From Streptomyces dengpaensis (GTDB lineage: Bacteria; Actinomycetota; Actinomycetes; Streptomycetales; Streptomycetaceae), in NCBI RefSeq assembly GCF_002946835.1, contig NZ_CP026652.1, positions 3,906,001 to 3,970,000 of the forward strand: a stretch of 64,000 bases of DNA, written 5' to 3'. Of the stretch, positions 49,776 to 58,184 are shown in pieces. The notes beneath the pieces were generated by a model, which was given only the letters and a program-made list of their open reading frames with translations, had not been told where the DNA came from and searched no databases. The position numbers and the translations under genes are program-made. How positions within the stretch are numbered: the stretch's first letter is position 1; each line of letters starts with the position of its first letter.

Positions 49776-52205
49776 ATGTCCGCCAGCATCCCCACCCACC
49801 CCCAAGCCCCCGACTTCGTCAGAGCGGGGACCCCCATCACCGGCTCGACTCGATCGAAGCGCAGCCACCGGCCCCACAGTCCCCCGCCGGCCCCGCCCCG
49901 CCGATTCCGTATCGCGGGCGCCGATCTGTCGGCCTCGATCGCGGTCTTCCTGATCGCCCTGCCGCTGTCCCTCGGCATCGCCCTCGCCACCGGCGCGCCG
50001 CTCCAGGCCGGCCTCGTCGCAGCCGCCGTGGGCGGACTCGTCGCCGGACGGCTCGGTGGCACCCCGCTCCAGGTGAGCGGACCCGCCGCCGGGCTCACGG
50101 TCGTCACCGCCGAGCTCATCCACCGCTACGGATGGCGTACGACCTGCGCCATCACCGTTCTCGCCGGACTTACCCAACTGGGCCTGGGCTGCCTGCGCGT
50201 GGCTCGTACGGCACTGGCCGTCAGCCCCGCGATCGTCCACGGCATGCTCGCCGGCATCGGCGTGACCATCGCCGTCGCCCAGCTGCACATCGTGCTGGGC
50301 GGCAACCCGCAGAGTTCCGTCCTCGACAACCTCCGTGCACTGCCGGACCAGTTGGCGCACACCCACCCCGCCGCGCTGTCGATGAGCTCGCTGACACTGG
50401 TGCTCCTCCTCGCCTGGCCGCGGATTCCCGGGCGGGTCGGGCACGTACTGCGCAAGGTCCCCGCCGCGCTCGTCGCCGTCGCCGGGGCCACCGCGACCGC
50501 CTCCCTCGCCGGGCTGACCCTGCCCAAGGTCGATCTGCCGTCCTGGAGCAGCCATGCGCTGGCCGGGCTGCCCGAGGGGCCGGTGCCCGGGATCGCCGCC
50601 GCCGTCCTCACCGTGACGCTGGTGTGCAGCGTGGAGTCGCTGCTCGGCTCCGTCGCCGTGGACAGGCTCGCGGCCGCACGTCCGACGCCGCCGCCCCCTC
50701 GCTCCGACCTCGACCGGGAGCTGTTCGGGCAGGGCGCCGCCAATGTCGTCTCCGGCACGCTCGGCGGACTGCCGGTCACCGGGGTCGCCGTACGAAGTGC
50801 CGCGAATGTGCACGCCGGTGCCGTGAGCCGGAACTCCACGATGCTGCACGGCGTTTTCGTAGTAGTTGCCGCGCTGCTGATGGTCCCGATCCTGGAGCTG
50901 ATCCCCCTCGCATCGCTCGCCGCCCTGGTGATGGCCGTCGGCATCAAGATGGTGTCCCTGCACCACATCCGCACGGTCACCCGCCACCGTGAGGTGCTGG
51001 TGTACGCCGCCACCACGCTCGGCGTCGTGTTCCTCGGAGTTCTCGAGGGCGTGGCGCTGGGGGTCTCCGTGGCCATCGGCGTCGCCCTGCACCGCCTCAC
51101 CCGCACCCGTATCACGCACCACGAAAAGGGAGGAGTCCATTACGTACGCGTACGAGGGCAGTTGACGTTTCTCGCGGTGCCACGGCTCAGCCGCTCCCTG
51201 CACCTGGTGCCTCACGATGCCGACGTCGTCGTGGAGCTGGACGGCTCGTTCATGGACCACGCGGCGTACGAGTCCCTGCACGACTGGCAGAGCGCTCACA
51301 TCGCGGCAGGCGGCACGGCCGAGTTCTCGGGGCGTGTCGGAACCCGGATCGCCGAGCCCGCGAACACTGCCCACTGCCGCTGCCGGCCCTGGACACCCTG
51401 GCGCAACCACCACTGCGCGGCCTCCGCGATCCCGCAGTCCGTATCTGCCGACGGCCCGCCGGACGGGGCCGGTGAGGCGGCCGACGCCTCCGGGGCGAGC
51501 GGGGGTGGCGGGCAGAGCGACCAGAGCGGGCATCAACTGGTGCGCGGGATCAGCGCGTTCCAGCACAACACCGCGCCGCTGGTTCGGGGTGAGCTGGCGC
51601 GGCTGGCGCGGGAAGGGCAGCAGCCGTCCCAGCTGTTCCTGACCTGCGCCGACTCGCGGCTCGTCACATCGATGATCACCTCCAGTGGTCCGGGTGACCT
51701 CTTCGTCGTACGGAATGTGGGCAACCTCGTGCCGTTGCCCGGGGAGGAGCATGGGGACGACTCGGTGGCCGCGGCGATCGAGTACGCGGTGGACGTGCTG
51801 AAGGTGCGGTCCATCACGGTGTGCGGGCACTCCGGGTGCGGGGCGATGCAGGCCCTGCTGGCCTCGGAGCCCGGAGGGACGCCGCTCACTCCGCTCAGAC
51901 GGTGGCTGCGGCACGGGCAGCCGAGCCTTGAGCGGATGGCCGCCAAGGACCGGCCGTGGGCGCGGCTCGACGGGCGGGCGCCGGCCGACGCGGTGGAGCA
52001 GCTCTGCCTGACCAACGTGGTGCAGCAGTTGGAGCACCTGCGGGCGCATGAGTCCGTGGCGCGGGCCCTGCGGGAGGGCGTACTCGAACTGCACGGGATG
52101 TACTTCCACGTAGGGGAGGCGCAGGCGTATCTGCTGGCCGACGGCGACGGGGACGAGCTGTTCGATCACGTGGGGGCGGCGGAGGATCTGCGCCGTCCCG
52201 CGTGA
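49776..52205 (+). CDS. SulP transporter-STAS-carbonic anhydrase fusion
   Basis: An 809-residue fusion. Residues ~50-440 are a SulP-family anion transporter (SASIAVFLIALPLSLGIALA, then TPLQVSGPAAGLTVVTAELI and the FGQGAANVVSGTLGGLPVTG motif). Residues ~445-520 are a STAS domain. A Cys/His-rich linker (TAHCRCRPWTPWRNHHCA) leads into a beta-carbonic anhydrase (~580-800) with the zinc ligands and Asp-Arg dyad in LTCADSRL and CGHSGCGAM. It probably couples bicarbonate transport to CO2 hydration, as proposed for the mycobacterial homologue Rv3273. The ATG follows GGAGGAG. A hairpin lies downstream. Confidence 0.93.
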   Translation: MSASIPTHPQAPDFVRAGTPITGSTRSKRSHRPHSPPPAPPRRFRIAGADLSASIAVFLIALPLSLGIALATGAPLQAGLVAAAVGGLVAGRLGGTPLQVSGPAAGLTVVTAELIHRYGWRTTCAITVLAGLTQLGLGCLRVARTALAVSPAIVHGMLAGIGVTIAVAQLHIVLGGNPQSSVLDNLRALPDQLAHTHPAALSMSSLTLVLLLAWPRIPGRVGHVLRKVPAALVAVAGATATASLAGLTLPKVDLPSWSSHALAGLPEGPVPGIAAAVLTVTLVCSVESLLGSVAVDRLAAARPTPPPPRSDLDRELFGQGAANVVSGTLGGLPVTGVAVRSAANVHAGAVSRNSTMLHGVFVVVAALLMVPILELIPLASLAALVMAVGIKMVSLHHIRTVTRHREVLVYAATTLGVVFLGVLEGVALGVSVAIGVALHRLTRTRITHHEKGGVHYVRVRGQLTFLAVPRLSRSLHLVPHDADVVVELDGSFMDHAAYESLHDWQSAHIAAGGTAEFSGRVGTRIAEPANTAHCRCRPWTPWRNHHCAASAIPQSVSADGPPDGAGEAADASGASGGGGQSDQSGHQLVRGISAFQHNTAPLVRGELARLAREGQQPSQLFLTCADSRLVTSMITSSGPGDLFVVRNVGNLVPLPGEEHGDDSVAAAIEYAVDVLKVRSITVCGHSGCGAMQALLASEPGGTPLTPLRRWLRHGQPSLERMAAKDRPWARLDGRAPADAVEQLCLTNVVQQLEHLRAHESVARALREGVLELHGMYFHVGEAQAYLLADGDGDELFDHVGAAEDLRRPA

Positions 52206-52292
52206 CCTGGCCGTGGTGCGCGGCCCCAGTCGACGGGGGCGCGGACCATGTGCCGGAGATCGCGGTACCAGGGACCGGATCGCCCGGGGGTC

Positions 52293-52310
52293 CCTCCCGT
52301 TCGAGGGAGG
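52293..52310 (+). terminator. Hairpin after the SulP-carbonic anhydrase gene
   Basis: A 6-bp stem CCTCCC/GGGAGG with loop GTTCGA, 90 bp after the stop. Moderate strength. Confidence 0.45.
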
Positions 52311-52423
52311 TCGAGGGGCCGAGGGTGGTGAACCCGACGGCCGGTCCGTACGTGCCTCAGAGTGCGTCCCCTGGGGACTCGCACGGACCCGCAGCCCGCA
52401 GACCACCCGAAGACCTCGCCAAT

Positions 52424-52435
52424 AGGTCTAAACCA
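52424..52435. promoter_or_regulatory. DasR-like (dre) operator candidate upstream of acs
   Basis: AGGTCTAAACCA matches the palindromic DasR core TGGTCTAGACCA at 10 of 12 positions, 88 bp upstream of the acs start. DasR controls N-acetylglucosamine use, which releases acetate that Acs would activate. Assignment is inference. Confidence 0.4.
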
Positions 52436-52522
52436 ATTTTCGGTCGACCCTTGTCATCGAGCCCCTCGGTCTGATGAGCTGTGGCCTGGGACACAACGGA
52501 CACCCTGGGAAAGGGAGATGTC

Positions 52523-54481
52523 GTGAGCAACGAAAGCCTGGCCAACCTCTTGAAAGAGGAGCGACGCTTCGCGCCGCCCGCTGACCTGGCCGCTAACGCC
52601 AACGTCACGGCAGAGGCGTACGAACAGGCCAAGGCTGACAGGCTCGGCTTCTGGGCCGAGCAGGCCCGCCGGCTGACCTGGGCCACCGAGCCGACCGAGA
52701 CGCTGGACTGGTCGAACCCGCCGTTCGCCAAGTGGTTCAAGGACGGCAAGCTCAACGTCGCGTACAACTGCGTGGACCGGCATGTCGAGGCGGGCCATGG
52801 CGACCGCGTCGCCATCCACTTCGAGGGCGAGCCGGGCGACAGCCGGGCCATCACCTACGCCGAGCTCAAGGACGAGGTCAGCAGGGCCGCACATGCCCTG
52901 ACCGAGCTGGGTGTCGGCAAGGGTGACCGAGTCGCCGTATACCTGCCGATGATTCCCGAGGCCGTCGTCGCGATGCTGGCCTGTGCCCGTATCGGCGCCA
53001 CGCACTCGGTCGTCTTCGGCGGGTTCTCCGCGGACGCGATCGCCACCCGTATCGAGGACGCCGACGCCAAGGTCGTCATCACGGCGGACGGCGGTTACCG
53101 GCGCGGCAAGCCCGCCGCGCTCAAGCCCGCCGTCGACGACGCCATCAACCGGGTGGACCGCGTCGAGCACGTCCTCGTCGTACGCCGTACCGGGCAGGAC
53201 GTCGCCTGGACCGAGGGCCGCGACGTGTGGTGGCACGAGATCGTCGTGCGGCAGTCCACCGAGCACGCGCCGGAGGCGTTCGACGCCGAGCACCCGCTGT
53301 TCATTCTCTACACCTCCGGGACGACGGGGAAGCCGAAGGGCATCCTGCACACCTCGGGCGGCTACCTCACGCAGGCCTCGTACACGCACCACGCCGTCTT
53401 CGACCTCAAGCCGGAGACCGATGTGTACTGGTGCACGGCCGACATCGGCTGGGTCACCGGGCACTCGTACATCACGTACGGACCGCTGGCGAACGGCGCG
53501 ACGCAGGTGATGTACGAGGGCACGCCGGACACGCCGCACCAGGGGCGGTTCTGGGAGATCGTGCAGAAGTACGGGGTGACGATCCTGTACACGGCGCCCA
53601 CGGCCATTCGTACGTTCATGAAGTGGGGGGACGACATCCCCGCGAAGTTCGACCTCAGCAGCCTGCGGGTGCTGGGGTCCGTGGGTGAGCCGATCAACCC
53701 CGAGGCCTGGATCTGGTACCGCAAGCACATTGGCGGCGACCGCACGCCGATCGTGGACACCTGGTGGCAGACCGAGACCGGCGCGATGATGATCTCGCCG
53801 CTGCCGGGCGTGACGGAGACCAAGCCGGGGTCCGCGCAGCGTCCGCTGCCCGGCATCTCCGCGACCGTCGTCGACGACGAGGCGCAGGAAGTGCCGAACG
53901 GCGGGGGCGGTTACCTCGTCCTCACCGAGCCGTGGCCGTCGATGCTGCGGACGATCTGGGGGGACGACCAGCGGTTCATCGACACGTACTGGTCGCGGTT
54001 CGAGGGGAAGTACTTCGCCGGGGACGGTGCCAAGAAGGACGAGGACGGGGACATCTGGCTGCTCGGCCGGGTCGACGACGTGATGCTCGTGTCCGGGCAC
54101 AACATCTCGACGACCGAGGTCGAGTCGGCGCTCGTCTCGCACCCGTCGGTCGCCGAAGCAGCGGTCGTGGGCGCGGCGGACGAGACGACCGGCCAGGCCA
54201 TCGTCGCGTTCGTGATCCTGCGGGGGACGGCTTCCGCCGACGACGACGGGCTCGTGGCCGACCTGCGCAAGCACGTGGGAACCACACTGGGGCCCATCGC
54301 CAAGCCGAAGCGGGTCCTGCCGGTGGCCGAGCTGCCGAAGACGCGGTCCGGGAAGATCATGCGGCGGCTGCTGCGTGATATTGCCGAGAACCGTGAGCTC
54401 GGGGACGTCACCACGCTCACGGACTCCACGGTGATGGACCTGATCCAGGCGAAGTTGCCGGCGGCGCCCAGCGAGGACTGA
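52523..54481 (+). CDS. acs: Acetyl-CoA synthetase
   Basis: A 652-residue ANL-superfamily enzyme making acetyl-CoA from acetate, ATP and CoA. P-loop A3 is [18 protein letters not shown]5 is [19 protein letters not shown]8 is [20 protein letters not shown]. The C-terminal catalytic Lys lies in [20 protein letters not shown] and is the usual site of inhibitory acetylation. The GTG at 52523 ([10 protein letters not shown]) follows AAAGGGAG. A DasR-like site lies upstream; the nhaA gene follows after a terminator. Confidence 0.97.
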   Translation: MSNESLANLLKEERRFAPPADLAANANVTAEAYEQAKADRLGFWAEQARRLTWATEPTETLDWSNPPFAKWFKDGKLNVAYNCVDRHVEAGHGDRVAIHFEGEPGDSRAITYAELKDEVSRAAHALTELGVGKGDRVAVYLPMIPEAVVAMLACARIGATHSVVFGGFSADAIATRIEDADAKVVITADGGYRRGKPAALKPAVDDAINRVDRVEHVLVVRRTGQDVAWTEGRDVWWHEIVVRQSTEHAPEAFDAEHPLFILYTSGTTGKPKGILHTSGGYLTQASYTHHAVFDLKPETDVYWCTADIGWVTGHSYITYGPLANGATQVMYEGTPDTPHQGRFWEIVQKYGVTILYTAPTAIRTFMKWGDDIPAKFDLSSLRVLGSVGEPINPEAWIWYRKHIGGDRTPIVDTWWQTETGAMMISPLPGVTETKPGSAQRPLPGISATVVDDEAQEVPNGGGGYLVLTEPWPSMLRTIWGDDQRFIDTYWSRFEGKYFAGDGAKKDEDGDIWLLGRVDDVMLVSGHNISTTEVESALVSHPSVAEAAVVGAADETTGQAIVAFVILRGTASADDDGLVADLRKHVGTTLGPIAKPKRVLPVAELPKTRSGKIMRRLLRDIAENRELGDVTTLTDSTVMDLIQAKLPAAPSED

Positions 54482-54498
54482 GCGGGGCCTTCTCCACC

Positions 54499-54521
54499 GG
54501 GGGGCACCTTGCGTGCCCCCC
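54499..54521 (+). terminator. acs terminator
   Basis: A 9-bp stem GGGGGGCAC/GTGCCCCCC with loop CTTGC, 18 bp after the acs stop codon. Confidence 0.75.
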
Positions 54522-54802
54522 ACACCCCCGGGCGACGCTGGGCTTCGCCCCGGAATCCCGAATCCCGGAGTCACGGAACTCCGGCATCCCGGAACCCCTG
54601 CGCACCTGTGCCTCTGCGCCCCGGGGGGCGACCTATGCCCGCCTATAACCTGCAGGCCCGTGGGGGCTCTGATCGCGCGGTTCCCCGCGCCCCTGACGGG
54701 GCGCTCCTCTCGGCGTCCCTGATAAGGCCTCCCCCTCCCCGCGCAACGCGCATAAATCCCCCTCCGCGCTTAATGTGAAGATCACCGCGTAAACCCGGCC
54801 AC

Positions 54803-54822
54803 ATCCTAGGTAAGCTAAGGAT
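54803..54822. promoter_or_regulatory. Dyad upstream of nhaA
   Basis: ATCCTAGGTAAGCTAAGGAT: ATCCTAG and CTAAGGAT pair with one bulge. It is AT-rich in context. TAAGGAT could be a -10, and AGGTAAGCTAA weakly recalls an iron box. It lies 94 bp before the chosen nhaA start. Confidence 0.35.
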
Positions 54823-54915
54823 CACGTAAACAACACGTCAAGAAGTGCCCAAGGTGTGCCGGGAAGTCTGGTCGGCAAGCGCTCTGTCCTGCCTACCCGA
54901 CCGGAGGTCGTCCCC

Positions 54916-56319
54916 GTGGCCGCGCCCCGCACCACCACATCCCCCCGCAAGTTGCTCGGACGACTGTCGCTGCCCGAGCGGAACTTCGTCGCGGACGCGC
55001 TGCGTACCGAGACCGTGGGTGGCGTGCTGCTGCTGGTCGCCGCGATCGCCGCGCTGATCTGGGCGAACACCCCGCTGCGGGACAGCTACGCGAGCATCGC
55101 TCACTTCCACATCGGGCCCGCTTCCCTCGGGCTCGATCTGTCGGTCGAGCACTGGGCGGCCGACGGGCTGCTCGCCGTGTTCTTCTTCGTCGCCGGGATC
55201 GAGCTCAAGCGCGAGCTGGTCGCCGGGGACCTCAGGGACCCGAAGGCCGCGCTGTTGCCGGTGGTCGCCGCGATCTGCGGCATGGCCGCACCCGCGCTGG
55301 TCTACACCCTCACCAATGTCCTCGGCGGAGGCACCCTCGACGGGTGGGCCATCCCCACCGCCACCGACATCGCCTTCGCGCTCGCCGTGCTCGCCGTCAT
55401 CGGGACGTCACTGCCGTCCGCCCTGCGCGCCTTCCTGCTCACGCTCGCCGTCGTCGACGATCTGTTCGCGATCCTGATCATCGCCGTCTTCTTCACCGAG
55501 AAGATCAACTTCGTGGCGCTCGGCGGGGCGGTCATCGGGCTCGGGGTGTTCTGGCTGCTGCTGCGCAAGGGCGTACGCGGCTGGTACCTGTACGTCCCGC
55601 TCGCCCTCGTCATCTGGGGGCTGATGTACAACAGCGGCATCCACGCCACCATCGCCGGTGTCGCGATGGGCCTGATGCTGCGCTGCCACCGGCACGAGGA
55701 CGAGGAGCACTCCCCCGGTGAGCACATCGAGCATCTCGTACGGCCGCTGTCGGCCGGGCTTGCCGTGCCGCTGTTCGCGCTGTTCAGCGCGGGGGTCACG
55801 GTCTCCGGAGGAGCGCTGGGGGATGTGTTCACACGACCCGAGACGCTCGGGATCGTTCTCGGGCTCGTCGTCGGCAAGGCGGTCGGCATCTTCGGCGGTA
55901 CGTGGCTGACGGCGCGTTTCACCAGGGTGTCACTCAGCGAGGACCTGGCCTGGCCGGATGTCTTCGCCGTCGCGAGCCTCGCCGGCATCGGCTTCACCGT
56001 CTCGCTGCTCATCGACGAGCTCGCTTTCGGCGACGACCCGGTACTCGCCGACGAGGGCAAGGCAGCCGTCCTCATCGGCTCGCTCATCGCGGCCGTCATC
56101 GCCACGACGCTGCTGAAGATACGTAACGCCAAGTACCGCGCGCTGTGCGAGGCGGAGGAGCGCGACGAGGACCTCGACGGCATCCCCGATATCTACGAGC
56201 AGGGCCAACCGGCATACCACCTGCGGATGGCGGAGATCTACGAGCGGAAGGCCGCCGAACATCGCAGGCTTGCCCAAGTGGCGGGCGGGGCAAGCGAGGG
56301 AGACGACAGTCCGGCATGA
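54916..56319 (+). CDS. nhaA: Na+/H+ antiporter NhaA
   Basis: A 467-residue, about 12-TM antiporter exporting Na+ in exchange for H+. Family stretches are VGGVLLLVAAIAALIWANTP, WAADGLLAVFFFVAGIELKR, GWAIPTATDIAFALAVLAVI (first key Asp) and LTLAVVDDLFAILIIAVFFT (the ion-binding Asp pair). The hydrophilic C-terminal tail (~60 residues, rich in Glu/Asp) is longer than in E. coli. The GTG at 54916 follows GGAGG by 10 bases; GTG 54856 is an alternative. The downstream membrane protein gene starts 55 bp later and is probably co-transcribed. Confidence 0.95.
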   Translation: MAAPRTTTSPRKLLGRLSLPERNFVADALRTETVGGVLLLVAAIAALIWANTPLRDSYASIAHFHIGPASLGLDLSVEHWAADGLLAVFFFVAGIELKRELVAGDLRDPKAALLPVVAAICGMAAPALVYTLTNVLGGGTLDGWAIPTATDIAFALAVLAVIGTSLPSALRAFLLTLAVVDDLFAILIIAVFFTEKINFVALGGAVIGLGVFWLLLRKGVRGWYLYVPLALVIWGLMYNSGIHATIAGVAMGLMLRCHRHEDEEHSPGEHIEHLVRPLSAGLAVPLFALFSAGVTVSGGALGDVFTRPETLGIVLGLVVGKAVGIFGGTWLTARFTRVSLSEDLAWPDVFAVASLAGIGFTVSLLIDELAFGDDPVLADEGKAAVLIGSLIAAVIATTLLKIRNAKYRALCEAEERDEDLDGIPDIYEQGQPAYHLRMAEIYERKAAEHRRLAQVAGGASEGDDSPA

Positions 56320-56374
56320 TCTGAGACGACAAAACAATCCAAGAGAGACCAGCACCCGAAAAAGGGAGTCCGCG

Positions 56375-56848
56375 ATGAGCGCACCTGACGGCAGCCCGGT
56401 CGGCGCCGAACGCAGCATTGGCCAGCTGTTCGCCTCGGCGACGACCGAGATGTCCGCGCTGGTGCACGACGAGATCGCGCTCGCGAAGGCCCAGCTCAAG
56501 CGGGATGTCAAGCGCGGCGCGGTCAGCGGCGGCGCGTTCGCGGTGGCCGCGGCGGTGCTGGTCTTCTCGCTGCCGATGCTGAACTTCGCCCTGGCGTACG
56601 GCATCCGGACCTGGAGCGGCTGGAACCTCGCGATCTGCTTCCTGCTGTCGTTCGCCGCGAACGTGCTGGTCGCCGTCGTGCTCGCACTGATCGGCCTGGT
56701 CTTCGCGAAGAAGGCCAAGAAGAGCCAGGCCCCGCAGAAGGTCGCCGCCTCGATGAAGCAGACGGCGGGCGTCCTGCAGACCGCCAAGCCGCACCCCCGG
56801 CAGCGGGTCGAGGGCACCGCCAGGCCTGTGGCACGCTCGTCGTCATGA
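56375..56848 (+). CDS. Actinobacterial phage-holin-fold (DUF1469) membrane protein
   Basis: A 157-residue protein. A helical N-terminus, IGQLFASATTEMSALVHDEI, then ALAKAQLKRDVKRGA, is typical of the DUF1469/Phage_holin_3_6 family. Two TM helices follow (GAFAVAAAVLVFSLPMLNFA; LAICFLLSFAANVLVAVVLA), then a basic tail. The family is host-encoded despite its name and is usually found beside nhaA/acs in actinobacteria. The ATG at 56375 follows AAAGGGAG. The stop overlaps the next start by four bases. Confidence 0.9.
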   Translation: MSAPDGSPVGAERSIGQLFASATTEMSALVHDEIALAKAQLKRDVKRGAVSGGAFAVAAAVLVFSLPMLNFALAYGIRTWSGWNLAICFLLSFAANVLVAVVLALIGLVFAKKAKKSQAPQKVAASMKQTAGVLQTAKPHPRQRVEGTARPVARSSS

Positions 56849-57783
56849 CGGACCCCGCCACACCTCCGGCCCAACCCACTTCGGGCGTACGGCTCGACGG
56901 ACCCTGGACGCACAGGGACGTCGCCGCCAACGGCGCACGCTTCCACATCGCCGAGATGGGCGACGGGCCGCTCGTCCTGCTGCTGCACGGCTTCCCGCAG
57001 TTCTGGTGGACCTGGCGCCATCAGCTGGTGGCGCTCGCCGACGCGGGCTTCCGGGCCGTGGCCATGGATCTGCGGGGCGTCGGCGGCAGCGACCGCACCC
57101 CGCGCGGCTACGACCCCGCCAACCTCGCGCTCGACATCACCGGGGTCGTACGGTCCCTCGGCGAGCCCGACGCCGCGCTGGTCGGGCACGACCTGGGCGG
57201 CTATCTGGCGTGGACGGCGGCCGTCATGCGCCCCAAGCTCGTACGCCGTCTCGCGGTGTCGTCGATGCCCCATCCCCGGCGCTGGCGTTCGGCCATGCTC
57301 TCCGACGTCAAGCAGACGTCCGCGAGTTCATACATTTGGGGGTTCCAGCGCCCCTGGATTCCCGAGCGGCAGCTGACCGCCGACAACGGCGCGTTGGTGG
57401 GTCGTCTGGTACGGGACTGGTCGGGGCCGCGGCTGCCGGACGACGAGGCCGTGGAGACGTACCGCCGCGCCATGTGCATCCCGTCGACGGCGCATTGCTC
57501 GCTCGAGCCCTACCGGTGGATGGTGCGGTCCATGGCCCGCCCGGACGGCATCCAGTTCAACCGTCGTATGAAGCGGCCGGTGCGGGTGCCGACGCTGCAT
57601 CTGCACGGCTCGCTCGACCCGGTGATGCGGACGCGGAGCGCGGCCGGATCCGGGGAGTACGTCGAAGCGCCGTACCGCTGGCGGCTGTTCGACGGTCTCG
57701 GGCACTTCCCGCAGGAGGAGGACCCGGTCGCGTTCTCGACGGAACTGGTCAACTGGCTGAAGGATCCGGAACCCGATCGGTGA
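56845..57783 (+). CDS. Alpha/beta-hydrolase, epoxide hydrolase EphE-like
   Basis: A 312-residue hydrolase. The oxyanion motif is LVLLLHGFPQFWWTWRHQL, with LRGVGGSDRTPRGYD. The nucleophile elbow is ALVGHDLGGYLAW, with Asp rather than Ser, as in epoxide hydrolases and haloalkane dehalogenases. LHLHGSLDPVM supplies the acid and DGLGHFPQEEDP the catalytic His. Tyr residues in the cap (SSYIWGFQRPWIPERQ) could donate protons. Position after acs and the DUF1469 gene matches mycobacterial ephE. ATGA overlap with the upstream gene indicates coupling. Confidence 0.9.
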   Translation: MTDPATPPAQPTSGVRLDGPWTHRDVAANGARFHIAEMGDGPLVLLLHGFPQFWWTWRHQLVALADAGFRAVAMDLRGVGGSDRTPRGYDPANLALDITGVVRSLGEPDAALVGHDLGGYLAWTAAVMRPKLVRRLAVSSMPHPRRWRSAMLSDVKQTSASSYIWGFQRPWIPERQLTADNGALVGRLVRDWSGPRLPDDEAVETYRRAMCIPSTAHCSLEPYRWMVRSMARPDGIQFNRRMKRPVRVPTLHLHGSLDPVMRTRSAAGSGEYVEAPYRWRLFDGLGHFPQEEDPVAFSTELVNWLKDPEPDR

Positions 57784-57865
57784 CGTCCTCACCCGGTCGT
57801 GACCACCCGGACGAGCCCGATCCGTGACGTCCGACCCGGTCGGTGACCACCCGCCCGGACGCGCC
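57774..57865 (+). repeat. 44-48-bp tandem duplication over the EphE-like stop codon
   Basis: Two units begin CGATC(G/C)GTGACGTCC and continue through ACCCGGTCG, GTGACCACCCG and GGACG. The stop codon TGA lies in the first unit. Confidence 0.8.
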
Positions 57866-57977
57866 CGGCACGCGAACGGGAACGCCTGTCCTGCGAACGG
57901 CCAATTGCCTGGCGCATAGGCCAATTGGGGGGCCGAGGCGTGGTTATCGACCTTGGGGCAGGGGCAGACGTCGGGGT

Positions 57978-58157
57978 ATGGGCTGGACGCACGACTACAG
58001 TGACGCAGCACGCAACCGCCGCTCGGCCACGGGCCTGAGCTCCCATCAGAGGGGCACCCCGCAGTTGCCGGGCACGGACCTCCGAGTGGGGATCCCGCGC
58101 ATTCTGCGCCGCCGGGCCCGCTGGGTCTCGGTACGGCTGCGCCATCCGCGCGGCTGA
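57978..58157 (+). CDS. Small basic protein, 59 residues, unknown function
   Basis: MGWTHDYSDAARNRRSATGL opens the protein and it ends in RARWVSVRLRHPRG, strongly basic. A GGGGT stretch lies just before the ATG. The composition is coding-like and differs from neighbouring shadow frames. No domain recognised. It lies between the EphE-like gene and the convergent protease gene. Confidence 0.55.
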   Translation: MGWTHDYSDAARNRRSATGLSSHQRGTPQLPGTDLRVGIPRILRRRARWVSVRLRHPRG

Positions 58158-58184
58158 GCCCACCGGGCCGTTCCGCCCGCCGGA

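Larger units (their letters stand above)
54482..54915. other. acs-nhaA intergenic region
   Basis: It holds the acs terminator, repeated CCCGGAATCCCGAATCCCGG-like words (54550-54600), a GCGCGGTTCCCCGCGCCCCT block (54676-54695) that looks like another common Streptomyces intergenic repeat, and a dyad at 54803. No gene is supported. Confidence 0.5.

Noticed and set aside
49653..52406. 917-codon minus-strand frame
   Set aside because: Antisense to the SulP-carbonic anhydrase gene.
56375..56848. Prophage signal from a holin-like protein
   Set aside because: DUF1469 proteins are host-encoded in actinobacteria. No other phage genes are near, and the position in the acs-nhaA-ephE block is conserved.
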